A stretch of DNA of 64,000 nucleotides from Stercorarius parasiticus. Taxonomy: Eukaryota > Chordata > Aves > Charadriiformes > Stercorariidae. A program made the translations under genes and the position numbers. The stretch is taken from positions 124,001-188,000 of the forward strand of contig VWZL01002583.1 in the NCBI GenBank assembly GCA_013396915.1. The letters are read 5' to 3'. Under the pieces are notes generated by a model, which saw only the letters and a program-made list of their open reading frames with translations, was not told the DNA's origin and searched no databases. This document shows positions 13,709-27,526 of this stretch, piece after piece (position 1 is the stretch's first letter; each line of letters begins with the position of its first letter).

Positions 13709-15642
13709 TTTTTTTGTTTTGATTTGTGGGGTTTATTCTGCAGCACACAGCGGTGTCAATGAAGTGAGAAAACTACATCTCTGAAGAATGTAAACCAAAG
13801 GAAGAAACAGTATGATTTGCAGGCAGAAAGACAGTTCTGAAAAAATATTCTTCTTCCACAAGGACTTGATCTCATGCTCAGTAAAACCGAAAATGTTGAG
13901 TATGCAACCATTCTGGAGGGATTAAGTATTCTGACCAATACGTGTAGTCACAAGGAGAAGACCTAGACAAGGAAGAATAAATTAGGAAGATCAAGCACTA
14001 GATAGCTATAAGCCAGTACTGACCATCTGGGACACAAGGACTCTGCCATCTGTCGTTTTTTCAGAGAGAGGCTGAAAGGACTGGGAAAAACACACTGGTG
14101 AACCTGTGGCATACTTGTCTACACATGAGCCATGTTAAGACACAAGCCACAATTTTTAGAAGTGTGTTGCACTTCAATAAATGGCCTGCCCACAATCCAT
14201 CTTATCACTGTGAAAAATAATTTAACTTAATGAGTGGAGTAATATTTTAATATTTCAGATCAATCTGAGGAAATAAGAGGAAGTCATCCAATTTTCCCTA
14301 CTTTTTTTTTTCCTAACCTCAGCAACATTTGAGCCAAAATGGGTTTTATGCAAAGGGAGAGAAATTGAGATTACAATCCATGATAAATTTTAATATGCAA
14401 TGCCCCGTGTGTTCAGGGAAAAATTATTTAGTACAAATTATGTACATGTCTGAGAACAGCACTTTCCTATCAGAATTGGTGAAAACTAACAAAACGGCTT
14501 TCCATTTCTTCAGGAAATACAGCATTTTACAGGAATGCATTGTGGTGGGCAGAATCTGATACCTGTCATATGTCATAATGTCATAATTAATTACTACACA
14601 TTCCCATTTAATTTCAATAATGTTGCAGTATTGTTTTGATGAGGTAAATATTAATTCTTAATACCTCCTTTGTTTGGTACTATCACATTATAGATATTAT
14701 TTGAACTTTATGCACTAAGTAACATCTTTTGGCATTACAAAAAAATTCTTTAAAAATACAAGAAATTCAGCTTTTCATCTCAACTTGGAAATGAAAGAAA
14801 ACAATGCCAATTTGTTGGGATTTCCCACTGGACAGACAATTCAAAGTTGTTTGTAACTTCAAAGGGCTGTTTGTGAATAAATATATTACACATTGAGAAA
14901 CCTAAAAGAACTATGATTTTGAGCATATACAAATGTAAAACATAGGTGTTTCAGTAGTTTTGTAGCCACTGATAAACCCTTTGCAGTTTCAGTGGCAGTC
15001 TGTATCAAAAAAAAAAAATCAATGCCAAGATGCGATCACTAAGAAATGTCATCAACTGTACTCCAATATGGCTTCTTTTTGACATATGTTATTTATATAT
15101 TCTTGGCATATATCAATCACTATTTTCATATTTAAAAGTCATAGTCTTTTATGTATACAGGTGTTCATTGCTGAAGCTCCTTCTTAATAAGACACTCATA
15201 CTTGGATTTTCAGGAAGACAGTTAGGAGAGCATATTTACATTGCCTAATATTAGATAGTGAAGTTAGGAGACTAGTCTCCCTTGGGTCCCTATGTAGTCC
15301 ACAGTGAGTAAGGGAATTTTTTAAAGAACAACTCAGACCTCTTCCATCAGGTTTCTGTTCACATTCACCTGCTGAAAGATCCTCTTTGTCCTCTTTAGAT
15401 ATAGGAGACTTCTCAGAGACTAAACACCTGTAAGAACTCAACATTCTCACCTAAACCAAAGTGCAAATACTCTTGCCTTTCTCCCACTTCAAGCGATGCT
15501 CAAATTCCTACTCAGAAGAGAAAAAGATAGGTACAAGAACTGGAAACCAAGACTTAGAAGACAAACGTTAGTATTGGAGTTAAGAAATTCTTATCCAGTC
15601 CAAAAGGATCAGGAGTTCACTACCAAGTTGTATTTCCAAATT

Positions 15643-15790
15643 CATCACTGATTAGCTATCACATGGAAAAAACTCCTTTAAGCTCTCTGAATCTGATTTC
15701 AGACATGCCAAAAGAATTCATTTTGGTTTGTTTCTCCATCTATAAATGGACATCTATGGGTTTAGGTTATATCTATTACTACCAACATAC
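15643..15790 (+). mobile_element. MIR-like ancient SINE relic
   Basis: The order of words matches the MIR core in sense orientation: CACTGATTAGCTATCACATGG (compare CACTTACTAGCTGTGTGACC), then CTCTCTGAATC, then TTTCTCCATCTATAAATGGA (compare TTTCCTCATCTGTAAAATGG). About 20 extra bases lie between the blocks. The identity is marginal and a profile search would be needed to confirm it. Confidence 0.4.
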
Positions 15791-18700
15791 ATATGAAGGG
15801 ATAGAAGTACCCCCAGGTGGCACACTAATTGCTTAATAATTGTGAGGCACCTTCAGGATATGAAGGGCACATTAAGTATTGCAAGCTCTTACCTCTTTTT
15901 AAAAGAAAGTTACTAGTGCTTGCAAAAGCAAAAATAACTCCATGTAATTAAATGACTAAGACCCCTGCTAACTCTGCAGCATACAAGCCTGTACACCAGT
16001 CAGAATCCAGCACACTCAGGACCAATCCTGCTGAGCTGTCCTCATTACAACAGGGCAAACAAAGATGTTTTCTTTATGTTCTCTCGATAATTACATTTGA
16101 TCTGCCTCACTGAGGATCTCCTGCTAGCAATGAAAAGTATGAAGTGTTTCAATGGGTCAAGCTCTAGCTGTTTTATTTTCATTTCAAACATAGCGGAGAC
16201 TTCCTTTTTTAACTTCCAAAGCAATAACCAGTGTAGTTTCCCCTCTTAAGCCTGCTCAGTGACAATCGCCAATTACGTATCAACTGCAAGATCAGCTAGC
16301 AATTAATCCTAATTTACCAATGAGCACAAAGTAAAATATGCTTTTCCTAAGACTTCAGATGTTCTGTGACCATTATTATAACCAGGAGAGCTTTGAAGGT
16401 TCATCAAAGTTAGTGCAATGATTTTTTTTTTTTTCCCTCTTACTCAACCTGCAGTATACCCCTGCTTCAGAAACTGGTTGACTGAGAAGATTAAGGCCTA
16501 TCTCTTAAAATGGATGTAAAAATCTATTCTTAGCATGAGATATATGGGCTTATAACAACTTCCACTAACTTTAGCAACCATTGTGCCTAGTTAGCAGCTC
16601 TGAAAATCAGAATAAACTATCATTGAAAGGACAATACTTTCAAGTACATAATTTATCTAAGCAATTTTTCATACATTAAAAACTCTACAGGTTAAATAAC
16701 AAATAGTCCATCTTCAGCTTACACAGAGGGGCTGGACTGGAAGAAAGCAACCTGAGTTTGCCAATACCTGGAATTTGTTCTACAAGTGACTTCTAGTATT
16801 ATTATGCAACTCTACTATGCAACAAACCACAAATACTGTAAAAACAAAAAGGTAGCATAAAACAATTACCTAGAATACAACATAAATTAGAACAAAAATC
16901 TATTTCTGAAACAAAAAGGTTTTGTTCCATTTCGTTCCATTTTATTCCCTCAGAGAAACTTTATGGGTATTAACACATTTCAAACCCAAACATTTCTATA
17001 AAAAAAATTAGAAAAAAATCAGACAAAACCGTTTAGAAGACTTGTGAATTGCATTGCTTTGTACCGCATGAAAACATATAATATAGTTTATAAAGACTAC
17101 AATGCCCAAATCCTCCTTATAATGAATGAACAAAAGGGAACTTTTCCACCAGCTTCAATACAGCACTGTCAAGTACTTACTGCTAAGAAATTTGGGGAGA
17201 TTAAGCGGGAGAGAGACATTCACAGGAGAGGACGGGTTCATCGTACATTTCTTTTCAAGCACCAATTTTTGGACCACAGAACAATAAGCACAGTTGCCTT
17301 TGCACAAGTGGCATGGGAAAATAAGTACCAAGGCAGACATGAATCATTTGAAACTATAAATTTAAACCTAACATTTCAATATTCTTACTGAGCTCCCTTT
17401 TGAGAGACTGCTGGAATCCTCCCAGCAGGGATCTTTTAGCTGAAGAGAGGTAAATTCATTGCAAGGGAAAATATAAAACTTGAAGAGAAGACAATGAGCA
17501 GGATTTTCCAAAGCACATTCAAACTTAGGTAAAACAACTGTAAGTTTGCAGTAGTAAGGTCATTTCATTAATTCCTGTAAAAATTAGTGAGGGCTCAGAC
17601 ATCTTGTTTAAATAATATTTAAACAATTATTTCACAGCCTTTTAGTACAGCTTCCAGCTTAACACGACCCAGCCTACTTGCATCCTGGCCTGTTCAATCT
17701 CTTCTCGACAGTTCCAGGAATTGAGCCTTAGCTTTGATTCCAGTGATCGTATGTTAGCAGTAGGAGGAGCATCCCCACGTGCACACGCTGTCCAAGAGCA
17801 CTGACATAAATTAAAGCTTCCCTACCAGCATTAACCACTTAAGACTCACCTTGCATGGTTACAAAAGTCTAGCTTTGATAAGCAATATGGTAATACGTCT
17901 TCTCAGAGCAAATTTTGCATAAGTAGCTATGCATCAAATAATACCTCTTTGTTCCCCCATCACAGGCAGAAGCAGATTGCAAGGCATGGTAAAAACCTCT
18001 CTACCCACCAAGTCTTTGGCATCATGTCAGCAAAGAAAGTTCCCACTATCACAAGCAGACATTTGACCTTGGGAAAATGTTAGTGTTGACTGATACCAAA
18101 GGGATTAGTAAATGCACCATTTTTTCAACACCGTTTTCAATTACTTTGATGAGCAATTAAAATGCTAATTAAAAAACAATCCAAAACTCAGTACTCACAA
18201 GGTTATGAAATAATAAGCTCTTGTACACTCGCTGCATTGGAAGCATGAAGAAGATTGTCACAATGCAGTTGGAGCAGAAAGGTGCAAAAGAGAGGGGCTG
18301 TATTATGCTTGGGGTTGTTTGTTCAGGTATTAAACAGAAAAAGATACTTTAAATACATCTGGCAATGTATTTTCTAAGTGCTGGCTTAGACCAAAGGTTT
18401 ATATAAACAGTACCTTGGCAGATATTGGCTTCAGGCATAATTCATCACTCACATAGGACAGGAAAAAAAAGCACGTGCACTCTGTTGTCAACTTGAGAAC
18501 TTCAGAGTTCATCAGTAAAGTTCTAAAGTAATTATGAAGTTTTTAATAATTAGGACTATTTTTTAAATGGCTACAGTTTGGGCTAACTTGATTTCAGCTA
18601 TCAAGCTCATGTCTGCAATCAAATGAATTATAAACTTGCTTTTATTTCAACTTCCTGTTGTGGTTCGCATGCAATTGTAGAAAGTTGGAACTTGGGATCT

Positions 18701-19499
18701 GAAGAAAACCCCTAAATACCATGAGTCACAAAAAAAGTTATGAGACCTAGTAGCACTGCCTCCATCACTACGTGCCAATTAAGTTCTGTTCTGGAGGATA
18801 TAGTGGCACACAGTAGTGATCTAAAAGGAAACCAAAGCGCCAACAGAATTTCACAAAAACTCTTTTCATGTTGCTCGTGTTCAAAAGAATAATAACCATT
18901 GCTTTGAATTAAATTCTCTACAAGCTAGAGTACATCAAGCTGTGCAAAAAATCAATCCTTGCCATCCCACCAGGGAAGACCCCAGAGTAACCCTGGAATT
19001 CCCACATACTGTACAGTCAGTGGTGAGAGAGGAGCCAACTCCTGCTGATATATAACTTATTCTTATATGAATAGGATTCAACCTGTTCCTCTGAAGCTAC
19101 TTATTGAGATCTTGTGCATTTACCAAGTCATGTTTTCTATCATAGCCATAAATATTTACTAGCAAAGGTTTTTTTAAAATGCTGTCAAGTTGCATTTAAT
19201 GCAGCACAAGAGACCAAAATCTTCATCGCAATGCACTGACTCTATCGTGGATGCTGCAACCAAGTAATTTTCCCTTAAAGAATCTGTGATACTCATAAAA
19301 TGCATTATCATTAAAAGAAAAACAAAGCAGTAATATAACCTCAGCCTTCTAATACCTCCAAAAAGCCACTGATTCACTAAAAACAAGCAAAAATGTTCCT
19401 TAAAAAACACAGGTTCTTGTCATCTATTCAATAGCTATCCTGCATTGCAGGAGGTCTTAATTTATGTGATTGGCATCCATATCTATCAGTTTACACATC

Positions 19500-19503
<4 letters not shown>

Positions 19504-19531
<28 letters not shown>

Positions 19532-19540
19532 TNAAAAAAA
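19504..19540. repeat. Poly(A) tract with a one-base assembly gap
   Basis: Twenty-eight A residues, a T, an N at 19533, then seven more A residues. The N inside a homopolymer marks an unresolved join, so the true length of the tract is unknown. Confidence 0.9.
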
Positions 19541-20792
19541 GAGTAGAAAACATTACTATCAGAGGAACCAAGCAGCAGAACACAGAAGAAAAACCTTCGT
19601 GCCACAGAACATAATTCAGATCTTATCTCAGAAGTTAAAACCTTAGTCTAGCGATATAGCTACTGAAACTGCATTGGGCTGTATGGCTACACAGACCCAG
19701 AGACAAGGCTGGAAAAAAGAGTTCTTAAGTAGCCTCACTGAAGTAAGCCACATACTAGCTTACAAAATCAGTGTTTAATCTAACTCCATTGTCTGGAGCA
19801 TGTTAGTAAAAAACATACAGCAATTCTTTGTGATATAGACTGCAAACCAGAATAAATTATTATTGAACAGTGTATTTTTTTCTATTAATAATATTAATCT
19901 ACAAAATAATCTGAAAATTCAAATCCTTGAATTACACTTTCCACTTCAGTATATTACTAAGACTTTTTCTGATGCATAGATCTCCAGGGCTATACATGAC
20001 AGCTGTTAGAAGGACCTGGTAATGCTATAGGAAAGAAATAAACCTATTCTCTCCCTTGGAAACTGCCAGGTAAAATTTGATCCACTAACTGTAATTACTA
20101 TGATTGGATTTTGGCCAAAACATTATGAATATTAACAGTTCAAATTAAGATATACATCAAATTACCATTTCAAAGAAACATTACTATAACCATGCCATGA
20201 ATTTTATTTGGATACACCTTCTGAAAAAAGGCTACTTTGTAATATTATTAAAAATATTTCACTTAGCATTGAAATGTTCAAATGAGAAGTAGCAGCAAAG
20301 AGAAAACATGTCTGCACTCATTTTTAGGAAAAGAAAGTCCATAAGTGTTAGCTTTCTTCTCCTTTATTTCATTATAAATCCCCTTAAATCTGCTAATCCA
20401 TCTTCATGTTCCCAGCATCATTTTGTATGCTAACTTCCCAGCAGGTTCTGGCTGTTCCAGGTATTATCCTTAGCAGAGTGTCAGGGGATTCTCACTTCTT
20501 CTCTATACTACAAATCCCTGTAATGCTACCTAAATAGTGTTGTGGTAGTTGCTAGTAAGTTAGATCACATTTCTTAGTTGATAAAGTGAAAGCAGTCTTA
20601 CCCTAATGCAAGAGAATCAAACAGAAAAGATTATATTATTAGCATATTTAAGGAAAGTTGGTGGTTTCACTAACTTCGACAGAGTGTGAATCACTAATAC
20701 TAATACTATTAGTCAATAAAGAGCATGGAAGAAAGTCACTGAAGGAACCGACCAGCATTCAAAATTTTACTTTATGTTTTTATTACATATAG

Positions 20793-21232
20793 TAAGGAAT
20801 GAGGGCCACGAAGATGATCAAGGGGCTGGAGCACCTCTCCTATGAAGACAAGCTGAGAGAGTTGGGGTTGCTCAGCCTGGAGAAGAGGCTTCAGGGAGAC
20901 CTTACTGAAGCCTTCCACTACTTAAAGGGGCCCTACAGAAAAGATGGGAAGGGACTCTTTATCAAGGAGTGTAGTGATAGGGTGAGGGGTTTTAAACTGA
21001 AAGAGGGGAAATTTAGATTAGATATTAGGAAGAAATTCTTTGCTGTGAGGGTGGTGAGACACTGGAACAGGTTGTGCAGACAAGTTGTGGCTGCCCCATC
21101 CCTGGAAGTGTTGAAGGCCAGGTTGGACGGGGCTTTGAGCAACCTGGTCTAGTGGAAGGTGTCGCTGCCCATGGTGGGGGGGTTGGAACTTGGTGATCTT
21201 TAAGGTCCCTTCCAACCCGAACCATTCTATGT
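20793..21232 (+). mobile_element. CR1 LINE, 5'-truncated 3' end
   Basis: A roughly 440-bp CR1 fragment that begins near GAGGGCCACGAAGATGATCA and ends in TTCCAACCCGAACCATTCTATG. The ORF2 C-terminus is still open for 117 codons (20799-21152), with LRELGLLSLEKRL, FRLDIRKKFFAVRVVRHWN and APSLEVLKARLDGALSNLV, followed by the natural stop and an AGTGGAAGGTGTCGCTGCCC 3'UTR. Shared variants (the LCRQVV or FCRQVV reading where others have LPREVV, and GGTGGGGGGGTTGGAACTTGG in the 3'UTR) place it in the same subfamily as the minus-strand copy at 27.5 kb. It has no RT domain and no promoter. Confidence 0.96.
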
Positions 21233-24200
21233 CATTATACAACACAACAATCATTTGTGGCATAGGCAAAAATACTGAATATAAACTACTTAATAGTACT
21301 GCGATTTTAATTGATGCAAATCCTACAGAAGCCAAATTTCATATAACCGGAGTTAAACAAGGAACTCTACCAATAACTTTCAGCAGTATAAAAACTAAAA
21401 CCCAGCAATGAGCAGTTTATGTTTGTATGCAGTCGATGGCAGTTTCTGCCTGAATGCACAGCTATTTGGTTAACTACAGTTTCTTTAGATTTCCATTAAA
21501 TATGATAAATATATTAAGCTACTTCTCCTAAGATGAACAGTTGGTTTAAGGGTACCGAAAATGCTTTCCTTCTTTCTCTAGTTTTCTCCAGCTTTTTTTT
21601 GTACTAATATGGAATTAGTTTTCCCTCTTAATTATCATCACGATAGCAAATAAAATTGTTAATATGTAGATTCTGTGAAGTGCATCTCAACCTAGGCACA
21701 CAGTTTCAAGGACACTTCACTTGAAAAAGAACAACATAATGAGAATAATTAGGAAAACAAAAGAAACCACAAATGGGAAGAGTACTTATGGAATCCATAA
21801 ATCTGAAAGGTTTCCAAAACAAACTATAAAAAAACAGGTAAAATCAGAGAAGAGGAACAGAGAAGGGTTTTTCCCCTTTCAAAATGTTAAACTGAGTAAC
21901 TGCTTTCTCATAGGGATAGGCTCAAATTGACTTTTCTGCAGTCTGCTACTAATGTTTTTTGACTTGTTTTGTGTTACAGTTAAGAATACATTTCTGATAC
22001 AGTTGATTTTTAGTCTTGAGTTTAGACGTAGACCACTATCCATACTCCAAACCATATCTATATGGTCCATATGGCCTGGTCTGATGCTCAAGTTTGAAGT
22101 CTACAGTTGTTATTTGGATTACTGCTACATTTCAGGTTTTCTTTGTTCATTTTTTTTTCCTTGTTATTATCAACATCCCAAAAGTTCTGCTGAGATATCC
22201 TCAACACAAAATGAATGTTTGCTTTGTTTTTTAATAAAAAAAGTAAGAGAGAAGTCACTGCAGAGAAGTCATGACCCATTCACCTCCAGAGACAGAAGAA
22301 GAGAAAAAACTAGTTGGAGGTGGAAAGCTAAAAAGAAGAAAGCATGACAGCATGGTTTCAGTAAGCCACCTTTCCTGCTTTCTTCTTACTAGAGAAAAAT
22401 AACACCAGCAATTAAAACACGGGCACCTCTATCTGCTGGGATTTTAGATACTCCTGCTGATTGCTCTTCTCATTCAAAATTGCTTCATAAGGTTGCATAC
22501 ATAATTTGTGACTCCTTTTCTTCACATGCCTTTTTTATTCATTGTGTTGCTCTGCTTTTCTCTTCCCCTCTCTCCCAGCATTTTCTCTTCCTTTCCCTCT
22601 AAACATAATCTTCAACATTGTTCTGTTTCTTTTGCTGATATTTTTATATTGGATTCTGTGAGCCAGACTAGTTTTACAGCCAAAATATTTCAGTTAATAG
22701 TATAAAAGACAGATGGTAGAGTTTGAAGTGTTCTAATAGTGATGGTCTTTTGCTAGCAGTCAGTACACAGAAGAAGCAAAAGGTTGCCAAAACCATCTCC
22801 CACAAACTTTTGGAAGTATCTAGAAATACTAGGAAATCCTAGAAAGCATTAGGAAACTCCCTGGTAGAAAGATTCAAAGATGCAGATAGAGCACTCGAAG
22901 TTGCACGTGCACCAAAGGAATGCAGTAGGTTAAGACCTGTCTCCATTACAGTCCCTGTCAATAACCCCAGAATCCACTGTTTCTTTTCCATAAGAGAATG
23001 TTCTGGTAAAGGCTACAATTTCTGTTTACAGCTTGTAGGCCATTCCCACATGTTTTTACTACTTATTACCATTTCTGATCAAGTGGACAAGAAAGGAATA
23101 CAAAAGACTAGCTGTGTTTTTAAGGACATAAGTAAAAAAATGCAAAGCTCAAGGGCAGAAAGATTTCAAAATTAACCTTCTACCCAAAGCATTTGCAGGA
23201 ATGACAGCTTGTAGTTCTTCATATTTTTATTGTCTTAAATATTCCTTTTCTCAAAAGTTTGAAACTATGAAGGCAGACAAAAATGAGAAAAAGAACCACA
23301 TGGTATCACCATAAGGAGAGTAGGTGGAAATACTAAAATGGAGACATTTATTTTACAATGTGTATTTCCTCATTGCACCTCCCAGATGCACCCTTCCATC
23401 TTTTCGCTCTAATATTTCTGTACTGTCACCCACCTAATTTGTTGTTGTGTTTTTCAGTGTATAAATGAAGCCTCCAGTTTGCTAATGGAGAATACAATTG
23501 TACCAGAAATTGCATGCTGACCCATAATTCATAATTTAATGTGAATCTGCACATAACAAATAGTAAACTTTGCTGCTGCCTTTTTTAGAACTTCCCAAGC
23601 CTTAAAAAGAAACAAAAGAGAAAGTGAATCAATTTTACACTAACTGGCATGGATTGGTAATTTTCTGTGAGCCGTGACACAATTACTTACAAACTGCACA
23701 TAGCAGGGTTTGAACTTTTGCGTTGCAATGAGCTTCTGCCACCTGTTCCAGACTCCTCTCTACACAGCACATTGGAAGCCACAGCACAGCGGCTTCAATG
23801 AATACAGGAGGTGGCGGGGGCAAGTGTACCAAGGAAATAAAGAAAAGGATTAGCACTAAGTTTTCTGTTTGATCTAGCAGTTTTCTTCCCTCCCATTTTC
23901 CAGGACTGGGCAGCATGCAAACATCCAGCTAAAGACATGGTTGAGGGTTCACAGTCACTTCTGTAAGTTAGCACATGGCTCTAGGTCAAACAGAAAGGGA
24001 TTTTGCATTTTGGTAATCTTTCTCTTGGTAGAAAGGTGGAAGCTCACTTCTCAACTAATCCCAGATTCACAGTTTCAACATGGAACATCTCAACAGAAAT
24101 AACAGAAGATCATGACATCTCTGCATACAGTTTCCTCTCCACAAGCCAACAGCCTGTACAACTCTCCATAGAGGGCTGCTGTGCACAAACTCATCTTGTT

Positions 24201-26734
24201 ATTGGAAGTATTCTTTCTAAATTAAACCTATTTTAACAAAAGACTTCTGCAACTCGATCACATTTGCCAGTTTCAGTTAACATCTGAAAATCTTCTCTAT
24301 TCACATTTCACATGTTTAAAATGGTCTAATATGCCATTAACTTTGTCACACATAAATTTAACATTTTTTAAAAACTAATTTTACTTAATTTTAGATAACC
24401 AGGATGTTAGTCTCAGAATCGAGACACAAAAGTGCAAGACTGCTTCAAATGCAAGTGCAATCTCACTAAGACATTCACTTTTAACATTACTATTTATCAA
24501 AATAAGAGGAATACGGATAGAAGATGCAAACCAGAGCAACCTTTCAATTATGCCAATTAACATGGCTAATGCAGGACACCCTTTTTTATGCCTTTCCAGG
24601 CTGTCTATAAAATACGCATAGTTACTGCTTGCATAGTGGTGATTTATTTAAATCTCATTTCCCTAGTTTGCCTCTGAATGTCATGTGCTTTTGTTTCCAA
24701 TTTTTGTAGAATTGCTGATTTTTCTCAAAGGGCACCTGATGATGCGATACTGATGTCTATTTCCTATCTTTCCTTCACAGCAAAGGAGGAATAATTTATC
24801 ATTTTGCCTTTAACATAATGTGTCTGAAGACTGTCATATCACCAATAATCTGTTATGCATTAAGTTATTTTTTTAGGAGGCCTATGCAAGTGGTGCTCTG
24901 TTATACACTTTAGAGCCAGCAGAAGAAGAAGAAGGGGGTAAAAGAAAATGTCTTCTGATTTCTATATCCATCAGATATTCTACCAAAACTTGTATTTATC
25001 ATATGCTAGATAAAGTAAATGAACAGATTTAGTAAACAATGAACTGATAAGTAAATCTAACTCTCATTCTCTTAACAGATGTATATTAAATGAGAGCAGC
25101 AGGGACAGGAAAAGGTAAGGCAGGGAAGGTAAAAGTAAAGAAGAGCAAATACAGCATTTTGTATGCGTGTTCTTGGTCTGACTTATCAGCACTACACGGA
25201 CTTGCGTAAATCCATTACACATAAAATACAAACTCAGCTGTTAAAAGTAAGCCTCCATAGTCCAAAACATCAGTTCTTGCATCTTGTCACTGTTTAGGAC
25301 ACCCTCAGTGGATGGCCTGTCTTGTACGCACTTCTCCCATTCCATCGACTTCCTCGTCTCCTCCTTGGGAGTGATCTTCCCTACCACTCATCTACTTATC
25401 CATCACTGGTAAAAGAAATGCGCATCTCCATTTTTTTCACATTTACATTTAAACTGAAATACTTAAAGAACTGTATATGATAAGAACTTAAAAAAGTGAA
25501 AAACAGAACACCTGGAAATCAAAACAAGAGTTAACTCTACATCACTACATTCATCTTTCGCAAGATTAAAGTTTTCGGTCATCTGTTCAAAACTAATAAC
25601 AAATGATGTACAGGCCAGCCATACCCCAAGCAGCAAACAACAAATAAACGAAGCAAATAAATTGTTCATTTTCAATGGGTCATTTCATGTCATTAGTTCA
25701 AAATTGTTTGCTAAAAATAGCAGATATTTATGAATGACTATGACAATGACCGAAATAGGGATGCTTTAGAAGGTAAGGAAAAGAAGAAGCTACATTTGTA
25801 ATTAATTGCACTGGTAATGAACAGTTTAACTAGTTTGATCTATCATGCATTTTATTCCAAGTGACCAGACTTGCTGAGTCTGAAATTACCTGAAATGACG
25901 ACTCCATGCCTTACAGTACGAAAGAAAAACAATTCAGGAAGCAACAACAGTTTTTACACAGCATGCAGAAAGTTCTAGTGTTTTCAACTATCTAATATGA
26001 AGGGTATGCTGAGGTCACAGATGGGTCTCAGTCCTGTCATGGCCCATGTTACACTTTATTTTGTGCAAAGTGACTTTGCCATTCCTTAGTTCACACACGA
26101 TGTATAGCTAAAGAAAAGCATTGCTGATCTAAACCTGATGTTAGTGCTGCATGTTGTTTTCTTGACCCCTAAAAGCCAACTAACTGCACACTGGATCGAA
26201 AAACTTCTTCCGTAAAAGCCTCGATTTTTTTGGTCACTACTCCTCAGTTTTTGAAGAGGCAGAACCAGCAGATACCTGACAAAACTTCTGATCTTCTGTC
26301 CTGCTTTCAAAGTGCTGAGCACTTCAAAGGGTTTTCTCATAGTGTGATGGAGATACAAAAAGTATGATGCTAAACAAGAGATGAATAAAAACAGGAAAAT
26401 AAGGAAGAAAAATATCTTTTTAAACAATCTGCATGCATGATGTAATTATTTTCACAAATTAGAATCAAATACTTCTAGATCTAGAGACAAAAAATGCTGA
26501 GTAAAACATGCTAATTTGTTAGACGTGGCAATTAGTTAGAGGATCTCCCAAATCCAGTATACTAAATGCTATCATGCGTGAACATGCAATGCTAAAGAAT
26601 GGACTCAGCACATATGCTGAAGATAACTAATCTTCTCATTTTAAGAATAAAATGTAATAATGTAGAAATATAAGTCAGATGACATTTTATTTTATATTTC
26701 CTACTGTACTATAAGAAAAGAATGGGAGATTTGT
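21233..26734. other. Unique non-coding DNA
   Basis: No repeat family or gene is recognised. A C/T-rich stretch lies at about 22500-22640, and a short GAA-repeat patch near 24923. The 131-codon open frame at 21952-22347 has no recognisable domain and is rich in Phe, Cys, Ser and Lys, as expected for translated AT-rich DNA. Confidence 0.55.
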
Positions 26735-27526
26735 CATACTGGTTCAGCCCTAATGCTCCAGCCTAGTTCAGACAGTAGCCAAAAGTTGGTCTCACCAGAA
26801 TGAATACAAGTCATGCGCAATCATATGTCATATTTCCCCTACTATCTCCCAAACTCTAGCCATTCATAGCTAAGACACATTTGTAGGTATTAAAGATTTA
26901 GTTGATATGGGGAAAATAAAATATCCAAGATATGGGCAAACTCCGGATTTACACAGTGACACAATGAGTTATCTGTTTTCTAATAATTCCTAACAGTTAG
27001 TTTGTTTTTCTGTTTCTTTTGATTTGCTACCAGAGGTACTGAGCTGATACTTTCACGGGACTTTCTATAGTATAACCTCACAAGTCTTGTTTCTGACTAC
27101 TAAAAATCACCTCAGCATTCATCATTTTATATATAACTTTAAAACCTTCTTTTTCCATGTGAAAAAATTTAATTTTACCTACACCAAATTTCATCTGCCA
27201 TTTCATTATGCAGCTACTGAGTTGCACAAGATCCTCCTCCAATTCTCAACCTAACTTTAGTATTTCTATTTAAGACCACCAACAAGCTTTCTTACTCCAC
27301 CAGTTGTACATTGTTATTTATGCTGGATAGCCCAGGTCCTAGCACAAATACCTTTGGAACAACACTGGAGACTTAAGGAACTGATCATTTGTTACTGCCT
27401 GGTGTTTCCCATGTTTAAATCACTGATTTACCCATTCAAGGACTTCCCTTCTTATTCCCCCACACAGTGCCTCCTTAAGGTCTTTCTCATGATAAAGGCC
27501 TTTAGGAGACAGAGCTAAATTTAATT

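Larger units (their letters stand above)
5003..20792. other. Long unique non-coding stretch
   Basis: Nearly 16 kb of AT-rich DNA with no CR1 copy that I can recognise and no credible coding exon. It contains two faint MIR/L2-like relics (about 10.65 and 15.65 kb), A-rich low-complexity tracts near 12.75-12.80 kb and at 12984-13002, a G/T-rich quadruplex candidate near 13.69 kb, and a single-N join at 19533. Open frames such as 17044-17391 (115 codons) and 11677-11880 minus (67 codons) show no recognisable family motif. Confidence 0.6.

Noticed and set aside
17044..17391. Open frame of 115 codons, plus strand
   Set aside because: No family motif, no recognisable splice or promoter context, and an overlapping open frame on the other strand. 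Treated as chance.
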